Below, piece by piece: positions 23,061 to 36,532 of a stretch of 64,000 nt of DNA. The position numbers were made by a program, and so were the translations under genes. The stretch is from contig JAGYVD010000004.1 in NCBI GenBank assembly GCA_021209875.1, positions 3,534,001 through 3,598,000 on the forward strand. Direction: 5' to 3'. The DNA comes from Rosellinia necatrix. Its lineage: Eukaryota > Ascomycota > Sordariomycetes > Xylariales > Xylariaceae. The number at the start of each line of letters is the position of its first letter. Positions within the stretch are counted from its first letter, which is position 1. The notes beneath the pieces are model-generated. The model did not search any database. It was not told the DNA's origin and saw only the letters and a program-made list of their open reading frames with translations.

Positions 23061-25744
23061 TATTTAACGTTCTGCGTATTATTATAAATATTTTTTAAAA
23101 GCTTGTTTAATAGATAATCTTTATTATATAAATATAACTATATTTTTTGCCAGAAATAAATTATAATATATAATGTTAATTATTATAATATTTTATAGCT
23201 TATGCTGCATTAAAATTTATTATTAGTTTAACGATTTATTTAAAATAATTTTTTGAAGTTTTTATGTGTTTTATATGTAATTAATTAAATTAATCGGTAA
23301 TAAAATTTAAAAGTTCTAATAATTTAAATCTAAATAGCTGTGTATATAAAATAAATTATATTGTTTATAATTATATAGTATTAAAGTTTTGTTATAATAT
23401 TAAATATAAGTTAACTTAATTAAACTTAAAGTTTTTAAAGTTATAATAATATATTGCTAATTTAATTATTTAGTTTTTGTTTTTAATAATCAGTTATTAT
23501 AAAAATAATACGTTATTATTATTAACAGTTTTATACTTAAAGCTTTTATATTTTTTTAAAAGTTAAATATAAACTTTTAGTTTTAATTAAAAATAATACT
23601 TTTAAATTTTTTTAATTATTTATTAGCAATTATTTTATAAATATATTAACCCAGTTTTTAATTATATGTTTTTTATTTTTAAAAATAAACAGGCTTTATT
23701 TAAATATATAATATAATATAGTTATTATATAGTTATATATATTATAATATTTTTATTTATTAACTATTATAAAATATTTTTAATATTTAATAAAAATAGT
23801 TTTAATATAAAATTAATTATTATTATTTATATAAACAACATGTTTTTAAACATATTAATTTAAAGCTTTTATTAATTTAAATTAGTTTATATAATTAAAA
23901 TTATAACTTAAATAATATTAAATATATTTTTAACTAATTAAAATTTATAATAAATAAAAAACTTTTAAGATTTTTTATTATTTTTTAAACTAATATAATA
24001 TTTATTATTATATATAGCTTTAAATATTTGTTTAACTATATTATACAAAACATATAATTATTTAATTTTTAATATTAATTATAAATTAAGCTATTTATAA
24101 AAAAAAAATGCTTAAATTTAAAAAATATTATAACGTTTTTAATATCTTAGCAAAATTTTAAAATATTTAGTTTATTTATTATTTTATTATACTATATATT
24201 AGTTTAATAACTTTTTTAAATTTTGTTTTTATTTATTGCTTATTATTACTTCTGCTATATATTTTACTACGTTTTATATTAAGTTTAATATTATTAGTTT
24301 TTTAATTTGCCTGTTTTATTTATAACGTTTTATATTAATTTAAATCTATTTAATATATTTAATTTATAATTTAATTTTTTAGCAAATAATATATTTATAA
24401 TCTATACTAAAAAATATATTAAAAGTTAATTAATTAAATATTTATATAATCTATAGCAGCTATATTTAATAATATTTAATTAATTATATTTTTAATTGTT
24501 AAATAATTTAAAAATATAATAACGTTGTTTTTATTAAATTAAATTACTGTTTATAGTTTTTAATAGTTTAAATAAAACAAGCTATTTTTAATTTAAATAA
24601 TTTATATTTAGTTTTAGCTTGTAATAAACTATAATTTAAAGATATAATTAGTTTTATTTATATTAATAAAATTAAGCTTTTAAACTTTTAATTATATTTT
24701 TACTTATATAAAATAATATAATTTTAAAACTATATTTTTAGTTTTATTTATTTATAAAAAACAGTTTTTTAAATTATAATATAGCAAAATTATTTTATAG
24801 CAAATAATATTTTAAATAGCTTTAAACAAAACTATTTCTGTTTTTATTAGTTTATAATATATATTTTAAACATAATAAATATGTTTTTTTTGTTTAAAAA
24901 CTTTTTTTATATTTTTAATTAAAAAGTAAATTTTTAATTCTGTAGTAGTTTTGCTAATTAAACGTAATATAAAATCAGATTATAAAAAATCCGCTTGTTT
25001 TAAAATATTTTTAAAACTTATAATATTTTTAAAAAAATTAATTATTAAAATGCTTATATTTGTTTAGCAGTAATTAATAGTTTTATAACGTTTATATAAA
25101 ATTTAAAAAGCTTTATAAATAAATAGTTAATAAAAATTTTTATAAAAATATTATAAAGTTTTTTTATAAAATAATATAAAAATTGTTTTAAAATGTTTAA
25201 AATAATTTTATAACTATTAAAATATATAATAACGTTATTAATAAAACATTAATAATAATATATATATTTATATAACAGTTAATTTATATATTTTATATAT
25301 ATATTAAAAATTATTATATTTTATTAATATTATATTAAATTATTTTAAGCTGCAAAAACTAATTATTATAAAAATATTTTTACATTTAAAATATATTAAA
25401 ATTAATAAAACATCCTGTTGTATTAATAATTGTAACATATTTTTGCTTAATAAGCTTTTGATTATTTTGCTTTATAAAAATAATAAATAACTGTTTAAAA
25501 CTATTATTTTATTAATTTATTTATTTATTATAGTTGACTTATTTTATATAGTTTATAATAAATATCGTTTAATATTTTTATATTTTATTTATTAAAAAGT
25601 ATTGTTTTAAATTTAATTTAGTTTTTATTAATTGTTAATAAAAAATACTTTAAGTTGTTTTTTATAAAATATTTATTTTTTATAATTTATTTAGATATTA
25701 TAAAACATAACTATTTTAATAAATCAGAAAGCTTTAGACGTTTT

Positions 25745-25951
25745 TTAGTATATATATAAACTTTTTTTAGTAATAGTTTTAAAAAGTCGTCTGGTTTTTA
25801 TACTTAAAAAATATATATATATTTTTAATTTTAAGTTTATTTTTAATGTTAGAAAGTTTAGCTTAAAGTTTTTTAAAGCTTTTAAATTAATTATTATATT
25901 AAAAATAACGTTTATAAAAAAACTATTTTTTATTAACACGTTTAAGCGCAT
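25745..25951 (-). pseudogene. Open remnant of family 2 polyprotein, copy 2
   Basis: A 68-codon open stretch, sense for copy 2, rich in Asn, Ile, Lys and Leu because of AT conversion. The same frame exists in copy 1 at 13144-13350, so it descends from real coding sequence rather than chance. There is no initiation context and no recognisable domain. It should not be annotated as a gene. Confidence 0.5.
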
Positions 25952-26107
25952 TATTTTATATTTAATATTTTGTTATATAGTATTAAGCATATTAGTTATT
26001 TGTGCGTTTGTTATAAAAATTACTGTAAAGTTTAACGCGTAATTTATTTTATTTAAATATATAACTGTTTTTATGTTTAATATTATATTAGTTGTTATTA
26101 TAGTTAG

Positions 26108-26359
26108 TGTTGCACCAGTCACAAATAAGAAGTCAAGGCTCCAGCAATAAGTGATGTATTGTACGAAAAATCTACAGATGAAAAAGGAAAGAGTAAGTGG
26201 GAGGAATTAGCCCACTAGAATTCTGGCTAAGTGCAGGTGTGGGGTGGGTCCAGTCTGTGCGCTACAGCTGGTCTGTGCGCACCAGTTGGCAACAGGTGTA
26301 CGGATGTCCTGCGCGTGCCACGCACGCTACAGGAAGGACCAGACCAGCCATCCGTAACT
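26108..26359 (-). repeat. Pristine solo LTR of family 1 (alpha) inside family 2 copy 2
   Basis: 252 bp from TGTTGCACCAGTC to CCGTAACT on the plus strand (reverse of the array LTRs), flanked by GTTAG at 26103-26107 and 26360-26364. There is almost no RIP damage: CpA, TpG and the GC-rich hairpin block are all intact. It joins saturated AT-rich DNA abruptly on both sides. A spurious 90-codon frame begins in it at 26231. It probably results from LTR-LTR recombination or from a late insertion that escaped RIP. Confidence 0.9.
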
Positions 26360-29300
26360 GTTAGCAAAAGATTTAGCTTGAACTTTATATTAGTTATAAT
26401 AGTTATATTTATTAAAAGTTATGTATTAATTTTAGCTAAAACTGTTCCTGCTAATAATAAAGTAGTAGTTGCAACTATAAAAGTTATTATTCCAGATTTT
26501 TAAAAGCTTATATATATTTTATTATTTTTATTTTTTTAAATTTACTTTAGCTTAATATTTTTATAAATTTTAACGGTTTTTATTAAAATATTTACTACTA
26601 GTACTACTTTAGAAGTTTTAACGTTAATTATATTATATATACTGTTTTTATATATAGTTATAAAACAAAAGCTTTTATTATTTAATAAAAGTTTATATTT
26701 CACTGTAAAATAAGCTTTTTTTCTGCTTTATAATTCTACGCTTTTTAACTAATAATTTTTATATATATTTACAACTATAAATAAATATATTAAATAAGAT
26801 TCTAAATTCATTTATTTTTTAGCCTAACAAATAAATGTTTTTAATTTATAATCGATTATAGTTTTATATAAATATGAAAAGTTGTTATTAAATAATATTT
26901 TTAGTTTTAAATAGTCTTTTTTTTTTTTTATATATGTTTAAATATTTTAAATATTTTAGTTTTGTTTATTTTTCTAATATAAAAATAAACTTAGCTTTTT
27001 TAAGTTTAACCGACTTATTTTTTAAAACAATAAATTTAATTTAATTAAAAGCAGTTTTATATATTAAAATATTTAAAATTTTTTATTAATAATAGTTTTT
27101 TATTATTTAAGTTAACGTAAATTTATTAGTTTTATTTAATTAAAAACAGCTTAGCATTAATTTATAAATATATATTATTTAATTAAAAAGCTTTATTATA
27201 TTTATTATTAGCATTTAACGCTTTAATTATAACGATTTTACAGTTAAAAATATTGTTAGCTGCTTTATATATTATATTAAAACATATTTTTAACGCGTTA
27301 TAATTTACTTTTTTTATTTAATAGTTTAATTTTTAGCTTTAGTTTATTTAATAGTTTTATTTTTAGCTTTAATGTGATTTTATAAATGCTTAAAAATTAA
27401 TTACACGAAATTAGTTCTTAAAGCTATATTTTTTATATATAATAAAAAAATCTTATAATTTTTCTAATTTAATATAAAATTACATTTTCTTATATATAAT
27501 TTCAAAATAATTTTTAATTTATAAACTTGATTGGATTAATAATAAATACAAACTAAATTTAATATCAAATGAAAAACATGTTTTTTATTATTGTTTTGCT
27601 TAGTTTTTGATTATTTATACTATTATTTATGAAATATATATAAAATAAACGCTAGGTGTTTTTTAATTTTAATTATAGTTTTTATAATTTAAATATTTAT
27701 AATTTTAATTTTAATTATAATCATAGTTATATTTTTAGTTATACTTTTAATTATAATTTTTAGTTTTTAATTGTTTTTCTGTTTTTTTAATAATTATTAA
27801 AGTTTTAGTTTTAATACTTGCAGCTTTTTTACAGATGCTATTTTAATTATTGCAACTTTTATTTTAGTTTTAATATTATTTTTAAATATGTTTACAGCTG
27901 TTTTAGCTTTAAGTTTTAAAATATTTGTTGTTTAATTAACGTTTTTTTAATCAGGTTAATAATTATAGCTTTTTTAACAAGTTGTTTTAATAGCTAATAT
28001 TAAATTTGTTAATATTATTTTTAGTTTAATATTTAAATATATTTTTTTAGTTTTACGTTTTAGCTTGTATTAGCTGTTTTTATTTTATATATATAGTTAG
28101 CTAAAGTTTTTTTAATTTAAAAATTAGATATAATTTAAAATTATATTTTTTATTAATTATAAATATTTTTATAATTTTGTGCTAGTTTTTTATTATAGCA
28201 TTTTTATAGCTTTAACGTATTATATTTAACGTTAAATAAATTAAAAAATACGTTTTAATTTTCTATAATATTTTTAAAATAAGTTTTTTTTATAAATTTT
28301 TAAAACGTTTTACTAGCTTATGTTTTAAATTTTTTATAGTTTTTTAAACAGTATATTTAAGCCTGTTTTTTTTTATATATGTTAGTTGTTTATATAAACT
28401 TTGCTGTTTTATTATAATAAAGCTAATCTAGCTAATAAATAATTAAATATATTAATTATTTATTAAACGTTTAAAGCTTAAATATTTTTGTTTTTAATAA
28501 TAATTTAATATAATTAATAAAAAATAAACGTTTATATAAATTATATTTTTTTATTAGCTATATATTTTTATTATTAAAGTTTTTTATTTTAAATTAAAAA
28601 TATTAATATTATCTTATTTAATTTTATATATGCTTTTTCTGTTTTAGCTGTTATATTTAATATAAACTGTTTTTATTAGTTTAACGCCGTATAATTATAT
28701 TTACTGTTGTTAAAACTATTTAAACTAAAAAATAAATAAATAATTATTATTATAATTTTATTATAACAGCGGTTATTACTTTTGCTTTTATTATTATAAC
28801 GTTTATAAAAATCGTTTTAATATTTAATAAAAAGTTTTAAGTTATTTTTTTTAAAAAGTTTTTATTTAATAAAACATATAAAAAAATATAATAGTTGTAA
28901 TATTTAATTTATTTAAAATATTTATTATTATATTTTATATGCTAGTTATTTAAACACCGGTTAATATAACAGCTTTATTTTTGTTTTATTGGCAGGCTTT
29001 ATTTTAAATAACTGATTTATAGTTTTATTAGCTTTAATATTATTTTTAGTCGGCTGTAGTTTTAAGTTCTATATTATTAAAAACTTAATATTAATATTTT
29101 TTAAAAGTTTAAAACTTTTGAACCTGCTCAATTAACTTTAAAATAAATTAAAAAATATTTTTATAGTTTTAATATTTTTATATAAAATATTAACTAAAAT
29201 ATTAGCTTATTTTTAATGTTTTAAAAATAATTAATAGTTTGTTAATTTAAGTTAAATTGTTTTAACAGCGGTAAATTTTAAATAAAAATTATATTAATTT

Positions 29301-29922
29301 AAAATATTTTATTAAAGTTTTTTAAAGTTGCATATATTTAAGTTTAATATCTATAACTGAATATAATAATATAATGTTATTATAAGTTTAAAAAATTAAA
29401 CATATTATTAAAAAATGGTTAAATATATATATAATATATTTAAATAATTGTTTTAATTTATTAATTCATAATTTAAAAGCTACAAAAAATAAAATAATAA
29501 AACTATTTTTAAATAATTCTAGCTTTTAACTATAATATATATATTTATAATTATTTAATAAACATGTTTATTAGCGTTTTTTTAATAATGAATAAAAATA
29601 AATAATTTGCTACGTTTATAAATTTAAATATACTTTAATTGTTAAGCACGTTTAAATACACAATTTTAATAATAATAACTTTTTAAATATAAATATAAAC
29701 TGCTAAGCAATTTTTAGCAACTACTTATTTATAAGCTTTAGCAAAATATATAATTTATATAAAAAAAAAAAGTTGCTAAAATAATGTTTTATTTATATTA
29801 ATTGTTTAGTTATAGCTAGATTAAAACGCGCACGTTTAAATTTTCAGCTACAGATAAAATCTAAAAAATAATATTAGTTTAATTTAATAACAAGATCGAT
29901 TAGTTATATAAATACATTATTT

Positions 29923-30122
29923 TAAAAAAATTAGTATAAAAAAAAAAGAAAAAGCTCTATTAATTCTTCTGCTAAATAAAAAATTCTAGTAAGTTTAGAA
30001 TTAACCTCTGCAGAGGTGGCCGTAGGCCACTTATTGCCAGCCGTAGCCTGTGCAACTTATCTAATTTAATAATATACAAGCCGTTAGCTCGATTAATACG
30101 GGCCTTTTCGGGGACTCTATCA
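29923..30122 (-). repeat. Family 2 5' LTR of copy 2
   Basis: 200 bp. The distal end is intact (CGGGGACTCTATCA). The side next to the interior is AT-converted (TAAAAAAATTAGTATA). It is followed by CAGAT at 30123-30127. Confidence 0.88.
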
Positions 30123-33100
30123 CAGATATATATATATAAATAGACTTTTTATTAAAAATTTAATAAAGCTATTTAATATATTATTTATAAAGAAGTTTGA
30201 ACAACAGGTAATTATTAAATACAATAAAAAATCAGGTTAAAAAATAATATAACATTATAACTAATTTTAAAATATATAATAAAACCTTTGAAAACGTTTT
30301 TATTAATATATTAAATATAAACTATAAAGTTGTAATTAAAAAAATAGTTTAAACAATATCATATATTATTAAATATAAAACAATATGTTTTAGGTTTTTT
30401 TTTAACTTATTAAAAAATTCCAAATATAATTATATATTAGCTATAAATAAAATGAAAACTTGGTTATAATATTTAAAGTATTAAAAAAACGCTGATTAAT
30501 AAAACTATAATATTAAACTTAAAAAAAAAAATACTAAAAAGAAAGTGCTGGAGCAAATATTTTTAAAAATATGCTGTTAAAAAAAAAAAACGTCTTAATA
30601 TAAAATTATTTAAAAAAAAAATTTAAAAAGAATAGAAAAAAAACTACTTTTTTTATATTAAAAATAAAACTAATTTTAAAAAAAGTTAGCGAAAACATGT
30701 TATTTTTATAAAAATTCAATACTAACAAACTTTACTATATAAAAAAAACAGTATAAGCAAGTATAAAAAAAGATTTAATATTTAAATCTCTACTTTTAAT
30801 GTTGCTATATTTATAATTTTAATAAAAACAGATTAAAACGCTAATAAAATATAAATTATTAATATTTATTAGATTAATAAACTAATAAAACAAATAAAAA
30901 ATGAAAATAAAACAAACTATAATAAAAAGCATGAGAACTTATATTTTTAAAATACTACAACTTGTTTAATATGTTTAATAAAAAAATGAAATAATTTATT
31001 TTTTATTAACTTTATATAAATTATAAAATAGAGTTTATAAAAAAATCAGCTAAAAACTAAAAATATAGTTTTTATATAAAATATTATTTAATAAATTAAA
31101 AGCTATATAACAATATTTATTTAATAAATTATAAAAAGTTTTATTAAACTTAGTAATATATTATATATATTGCTTATATTATTTATAACAAAACCTAATA
31201 AAAACTCTGCTTTTATATAAACTATTAAAAACTAAATAAAATTATAAAAAAAAACTAGTATTTTTTACTATTTACTAAAAACCCCCTGTTTTATATATTA
31301 AATATTAAGATCTTTATAAAAATCGATATAAAATAAACTTTTATTATATTTATATATATAAAAATAACGAAGGTTTAATTATTTTTATATAAAATATAAA
31401 GGTCACAGTTATAAAATATTATTATTTAAACTAATAAAAGTTTGTTTATGTTTTAAAATATATTATTAATATATTGTTTAATTTTTAAATAATTTTTATA
31501 GCATATATATGTATAATATATTTATTTATTTATATAATTTAAAATATATAAAATATATATAAAAAGTTTTTAAAAGTTATATAATGCTGGCTTATAAGCT
31601 GATTTAAAAAATTAAAGTGTTATATATAATAAATTATATTCTTGGGTTATATTATTAATATTAAAATATATAGGTTGACTTAGTAAAAATTAAAGCTATA
31701 ATAAATTAGAAACTTTTATTATAGCAAAAAACTTTTTAAAAATTTTAAATTTTTATTAAAAATGTATTAATTAATATAGTTATATTATAATTTTTATGAA
31801 TCGTTCAGTATAAAAAATAAAGCTTTGAATTAAACAGATAATTATAATGAAGATTTTTATTAATTAAAAAAGCTTTAATAATAGCTTTCTTATTAAAATG
31901 TTATTAATATAAGCTGCTTATAAAAGTTAAAACTAATTTGTTTAATAAAATTATAACAGAAATATTATTATAGCTATATAAAAATAAATAATATTTTATA
32001 GTTTATTTTTGAAAAATATTATATAATATTAAATTAAACTATAATATTTTTAATAAAAAAATGCTGGTTGTAATTATAACGTTAGAAAAATAAAAGCTAG
32101 AATTAATAAACGGTTGAAAAAAACTTGTTTTTATAATTACAGACTATTAAGCCTTAAAATATTTTTATATAAAATAATATTTAACCTTAAAATAAGCTAA
32201 ATAAATTAAACTATTTTTAGGATATAACTTTTTAATTATTTTTTGTTTTGAAAAAAAACATAGTAGCTAATGTTTTATTATATAAATACAAAAACTTAAT
32301 AATATGAAAAACTTTAATAAAAATATAAAAATATTTAACGATTTTTTAATTTATTATTAGGAGAATAAAAGTAATGTTTTTATAAATAGAAAAGTATTAA
32401 GTTTTTATATTAGCTTTAAAAAAATTTAAAAACTAACTATTTTTAGCTAGTCAATAAAATATTGAAAAAAACCGAAAAGAGTTTAAAATAAAAATTTATT
32501 AATAAAGAGTTAAAAAACAAAAAATAATAAATTTTAGCAACTTAAAAACAGATTAATAATAATATATAAAAAGCTAGGAGTTTTTAATTATTTTTGTTTA
32601 AAAACTAAGCTTGTTTAAAAATTTTATAATTATATGGCTATAGTTTATTTAAATAAACATAAAACTAAAAATTAATATTAAAAAATATAAATGGTTTGAA
32701 CTAGCTAATAGTAATAATATATATATAATAAACTATATAAAATATTAACTAATAAAAATATTTTATAATAAAACTTTAAAGTTTTAAAACTATTATTAAT
32801 TTTTAACTATATATAATAATATTTAATAATAAATTTTAAATAAATATTTAAAAATAAACACAGATATAAGAATATATTATAATAAACCATTTAAAGAAAG
32901 AATTTTTATATAATATAAGCTATAATAATTAATGCAATAAAAATATATTGTAAAAGCTTATTTTAAATAGTTAATATATTTATAATTATATTATTAAATA
33001 AAAACCTATTATTTATGTTAGTATTTGATAATAAATTATATAAATTAATAGGTATAAAATATATATTAGCTGTTATAAAATATTATAAAGCTGCTAAATA

Positions 33101-34126
33101 AACAGAAATAATAAACAAATACTTTAATTAATAATTAAAGGTTTATATTAGCTATTATTAAAATAATTAGTTAAAATAAATATTAATAACAAACTATGGT
33201 TACATATTATTATTTTATAAATTTAGAGGATTATTACTGTATAAAATAAAAATAAGAATTTTAATGTTTTCTAATTTTAATTAAAAAAATAAAACAGCCG
33301 CAAAAAACTAGAAAAACTACTAGTGAAAAAAATTATTTTAAATAAAAATATAAAATAAAACATGAAAAATAATTTATTTTATAACCTTTATTGAAAAATA
33401 TTTAAAATAAACTTAAATATAAATAATAAAACAAGCTAATTATAAACAATAAAACTTTAATATCAATATAAAAACTATATATTAATATTAAAAAAAGAAT
33501 ATAAAAACAGGCAGTTTATTTAATAAAATAAATTAGTTTATAATATAGTAAAAGTTTAAAATAATTAATAAAAATAAAAATATATTTATTTTAAAAATAT
33601 TATTTAATTAAAAATTAATAAACTAATATTATGCTGATTAATTATAATTATATTTAAATAATTTATTATTAAAATAAAAAGCTAAATATTTAAATAAAAA
33701 CATTTATTAAAAAAATTAAAATATTAATAGCAATTAATATTTAGTAAAATTATTAAAAATAGTATAAAATTATTAAAAAAATTATAATATAAATCTAAAA
33801 GCAGCAAAACTTCCAATAAAATTAAATAATTAATTATAAGCGATAAAAAAATTAAAGTTAACTTAATATATGAAAATAATAATAAAGCTGTATGAAAAAA
33901 TATAATAAAATAAAAATACAAGAAAGTATAAATTAAAATAAATATAAAAAAAATAACATAATATAAACAAACTTATATAATAACTTAATAATATAAAAGC
34001 TTAAAAAACATTATATAAATAAATATTTAAGACAATCTTTTTTTTTATTAAAAAGCATTATATAAAAATTGCACATTTTAAACCTAGATATGTTTTATAA
34101 ACAAATTATTTTTTTTTAAAAAAAAT

Positions 34127-34358
34127 GGTTATAAATAACTAGTCTTTTAACTATAGCATATATAGCATGCGCAGAACATCTGTACACTTGTTGCCAATTG
34201 GTGCGCACAGACTAGACCTACCCTATAAACTTACATTTAGTTAGAATTTTAGTAGGCTAATTCCTCCCATTTACTCTTTCTTTTCCAATCTGTAGATTTT
34301 TGTATAATATATTACTTATTGCTGGAGCCTTGACTTCTTATTTGTGACTGGTGCAACA
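34127..34358 (+). repeat. Family 1 3' LTR of copy C (alpha subtype)
   Basis: 232 bp ending GTGACTGGTGCAACA. Its internal-side start is mutated (GGTTATAAATAACTAG) and the hairpin block is degraded (GCATATATAGCATGCGC). It ends the head-to-tail array. The next bases are ACGCT. Confidence 0.87.
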
Positions 34359-34760
34359 ACGCTTAGATGGTTAATATATTAACATAGTAGCAACAAAATA
34401 GAACACAGCAAAACTATAATTATAATATTATAAGGCTAAAAATTTAAAGTTAATATATTAATATAACTAAGTATAAAATATAAAAAAAATCGATAAATAC
34501 ATTTAATTATTTCATATTAACTATTTTAATATATATGGATAATAAGACGCAGCGGAAAGCTGTGCTAGCATTTGTTTAAATTGCTTATAGGTGTTATGAT
34601 TAGTGTCTTTTACAGAGGCAATGCTCCTAGTTAGGGTCCTATATGTATATTAATCAGAAGACAGGGAATAGAACAAATTATTTAAGTAGAAATTAAATAT
34701 ATATTAATTTATAAGTGCACAGATGTTAGGTCACGTGCTGTATGTAAATATTATAAGTTT
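34359..34760. other. Less mutated spacer, no gene seen
   Basis: About 400 bases with visibly higher GC than the surroundings, many TpG and CpA dinucleotides, and sites such as CACGTG near 34735. It does not match any other part of the window. No open frame of useful length, no RNA gene and no LTR ends were seen. It may be original single-copy DNA at the array edge. Confidence 0.5.
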
Positions 34761-35753
34761 TAACTTATAATAAAAAAGACTGTTTAAATAGGTTTTAGTT
34801 AAAAATATATAAGTATAAGTAGCATTTATAACTATTTTTTTTTTAAAATTTTTTTTTGGCTTGTTTTAAATAAAATGTTTTTAATGGCTTTTTTTTTTAA
34901 AAAAAATCACCTTGGGTTTTTACAACTTAACTATTATATTACAAGCTTTTATTTTATAAAAGCGTTATATTGCTTTTTTAAAACTGTTAATAATTAAGTT
35001 AATAAAACGATTTATTAAACAGTTTTTTATGTTTTTTATGTTTTTTTTGTATAATTTACATTTTTTTTCGTTTTGTTATTGTTTAAATATAACTTTTTAA
35101 ACTAATTTTTTATAGCTGCTAAGTTTTTATAGCTGCTAATGTTTAATATGTTAATTATTTTGATAGTTTTATAAATTTTAAGTTGCTTTAATAAAATTAT
35201 ATTAATAGTTTTTAAAAATTTAAAATTATTAACTAGATATTATTAATTATTAAAGTTTTAGCTTTTTAATTTATTTAATTCTATAACTTTTTATAATATA
35301 TATAAAAAATGTAAATCTGTTTTATTTTTGTTTTTTGTTGTTTTTTTGAGCTTTATTATTGTGTTCTTTAGTTGTTTATTTTTTTATTTATATAATAAAT
35401 TGTTTAAATATTTTTAAACCGGTTTATATAATAAAATCTATTAATTATTAATTTAATAGTGATTTTAGTTAAAATATAGCTGGTTTTATTTTTTTTATAA
35501 TTTTAAAATCTTATTTTATTATATAATAGTTTAGGTTATTTAAAAGTTTATTTATAATTTAAAATTAATTTTTTTTAATAATAAACATTTAATTTTTACG
35601 CTAAAGTCTGGTTTTTGTTTAAATTTTTTTTTTAATTATACATGTTTATATTTATAACAAAATTTTTAAGCTATATTTACATATTTTTATATTATTTTTC
35701 TTATTAATTAAATATTTTATTAGTTTAATTGCTTTTTTAGAAGCTGTTATAGG
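34761..35753 (-). mobile_element. AT-saturated repeat, Lys-rich frames on minus strand, unclassified
   Basis: The minus-strand frames are dense in Lys and Asn, as in the C-terminal tails of some fungal DNA transposases. Composition alone is poor evidence in DNA this AT-rich. No catalytic motif was found. It ends where the CAGTGCC terminus begins. Confidence 0.3.
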
Positions 35754-36496
35754 CAGTGCCCATAAGGAAGTATTGGCGCACAGGCCAATACAGGCAAACT
35801 ATTATACACCTTTATTCCAAACAATTGCTGAATAGCTTATAAACAAACTACTAAACTTAAACTAATATAACTAGAACTAACAAGCTTTATAAAACTATGT
35901 TTTATAAGCTATATATATATTATTTATAATTTCTGCTACTTAGCTACAAAATAAACCTTATTTGCTACTTTAATAAATATATGTTTCAATATAGCTTTTT
36001 ATATATTTTCTAGGTTTTTAAAGCTTTTATTAAATTTATAACAAACTAATTAAAAACTTTTTAAAAGCTGCTTTTAACTAATTAAATAGAATTTATCTTA
36101 GCACAAAGTATATAATATAATAATAATAATTTAATATATTTAAAACAAAAAAATAATAATTTATTAATAAAAATAATTTAAAGCTATATATAAGCGGTTT
36201 AAAAACAACTTTTAAATAGTTAATATATTAATTTTTAATATTATTTTTATATTTATTTGTTAAACTATGCTAAGTTTTTTTAAACTTAGTTATAAAAAGT
36301 TTAAACGTAAACCTTTAATCTAGCTTAAAAAGTTTATAAAAACCTATTTCAAATTAACAATATAAAAAAAGTTTATATTATATAAACTATAAACAAACAA
36401 AAAATTTATAAACAATAATAAATTAAAATAATATAATATTTATAAGCGGCTTAAAAATAACGTATAAATTATTATTAAATTATTTTATACTATAAG
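35754..36496 (+). mobile_element. End of a DNA-transposon-like repeat (CAGTGCC terminus), copy 1
   Basis: Begins CAGTGCCCATAAGGAAG and keeps about 60 relatively GC-rich bases. It aligns with 42947-43173 for at least 220 bases, starting at the same base in both copies, so that base is a true element terminus. The CAGTGCC-type end resembles the terminal repeats of Tc1/mariner and pogo-like fungal elements, but the other end and the TA duplication were not found. Downstream of 35995 it is featureless AT-rich sequence. Confidence 0.5.
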
Positions 36497-36521
36497 AGTT
36501 ACGGATAACTGGTCCTGGTCC
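36497..36521 (+). repeat. 25-bp fragment of the family 1 LTR start
   Basis: AGTTACGGATAACTGG followed by TCCTGGTCC equals the first bases of the alpha LTR variant at 26108-26359. It is unmutated and directly abuts the left hAT terminus. The rest of the LTR is not found on the far side of the hAT element, so part has been lost. Confidence 0.7.
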
Positions 36522-36532
36522 CAGGGTTGGCA
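36522..36532 (+). repeat. hAT left terminal inverted repeat
   Basis: CAGGGTTGGCA, the exact inverse of 40077-40087. The CAGGG start is typical of hAT termini. Confidence 0.85.

Larger units (their letters stand above)
22402..30122 (-). mobile_element. Family 2 chromodomain gypsy retrotransposon, copy 2 (reversed)
   Basis: A 7721-bp minus-strand copy in family 1 copy C, including a 252-bp solo family 1 LTR and its duplication at 26103-26364. Flanking 5-bp duplications are CAGAT. The integrase end and chromodomain remnants are at about 22740-23060 (minus), the unrecognised polyprotein fragment is at 25745-25951, and the Lys/Ala-rich gag-like part is near 27780-27900. With copy 1 it forms a 7.7-kb inverted repeat separated by about 5.6 kb. 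Confidence 0.87.
20684..34126 (+). mobile_element. Family 1 gypsy internal region, copy C, with nested family 2 insert
   Basis: About 5.7 kb of family 1 after removing 22402-30122 and one target duplication. It starts at the equivalent of position 472 of copy A, so about 300 leader bases are missing. The gag knuckle frame is near 22070-22120. The RT box at 31506-31529 reads Y-M-Y-N-I-F-I-Y and keeps the ATG that is ATA in the other copies. RNase H lies at about 32000-32300 and integrase at about 32630-33350. Near 33690 it lacks about 80 bases present in A. It is inactive throughout. Confidence 0.85.

Noticed and set aside
26231..26503. 90-codon plus-strand open frame (MQVWGGSS...)
   Set aside because: It starts inside a solo LTR, antisense to it, and runs across the 26360 duplication into antisense family 2 sequence. 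It is a chance frame created by the LTR insertion.
33724..33921. 65-codon minus-strand open frame rich in Phe, Ile and Leu
   Set aside because: Antisense to the degraded 3' part of family 1 copy C. Its hydrophobic composition is what AT-rich antisense DNA gives, and no start context or homologous frame is kept in copies A, B or D.
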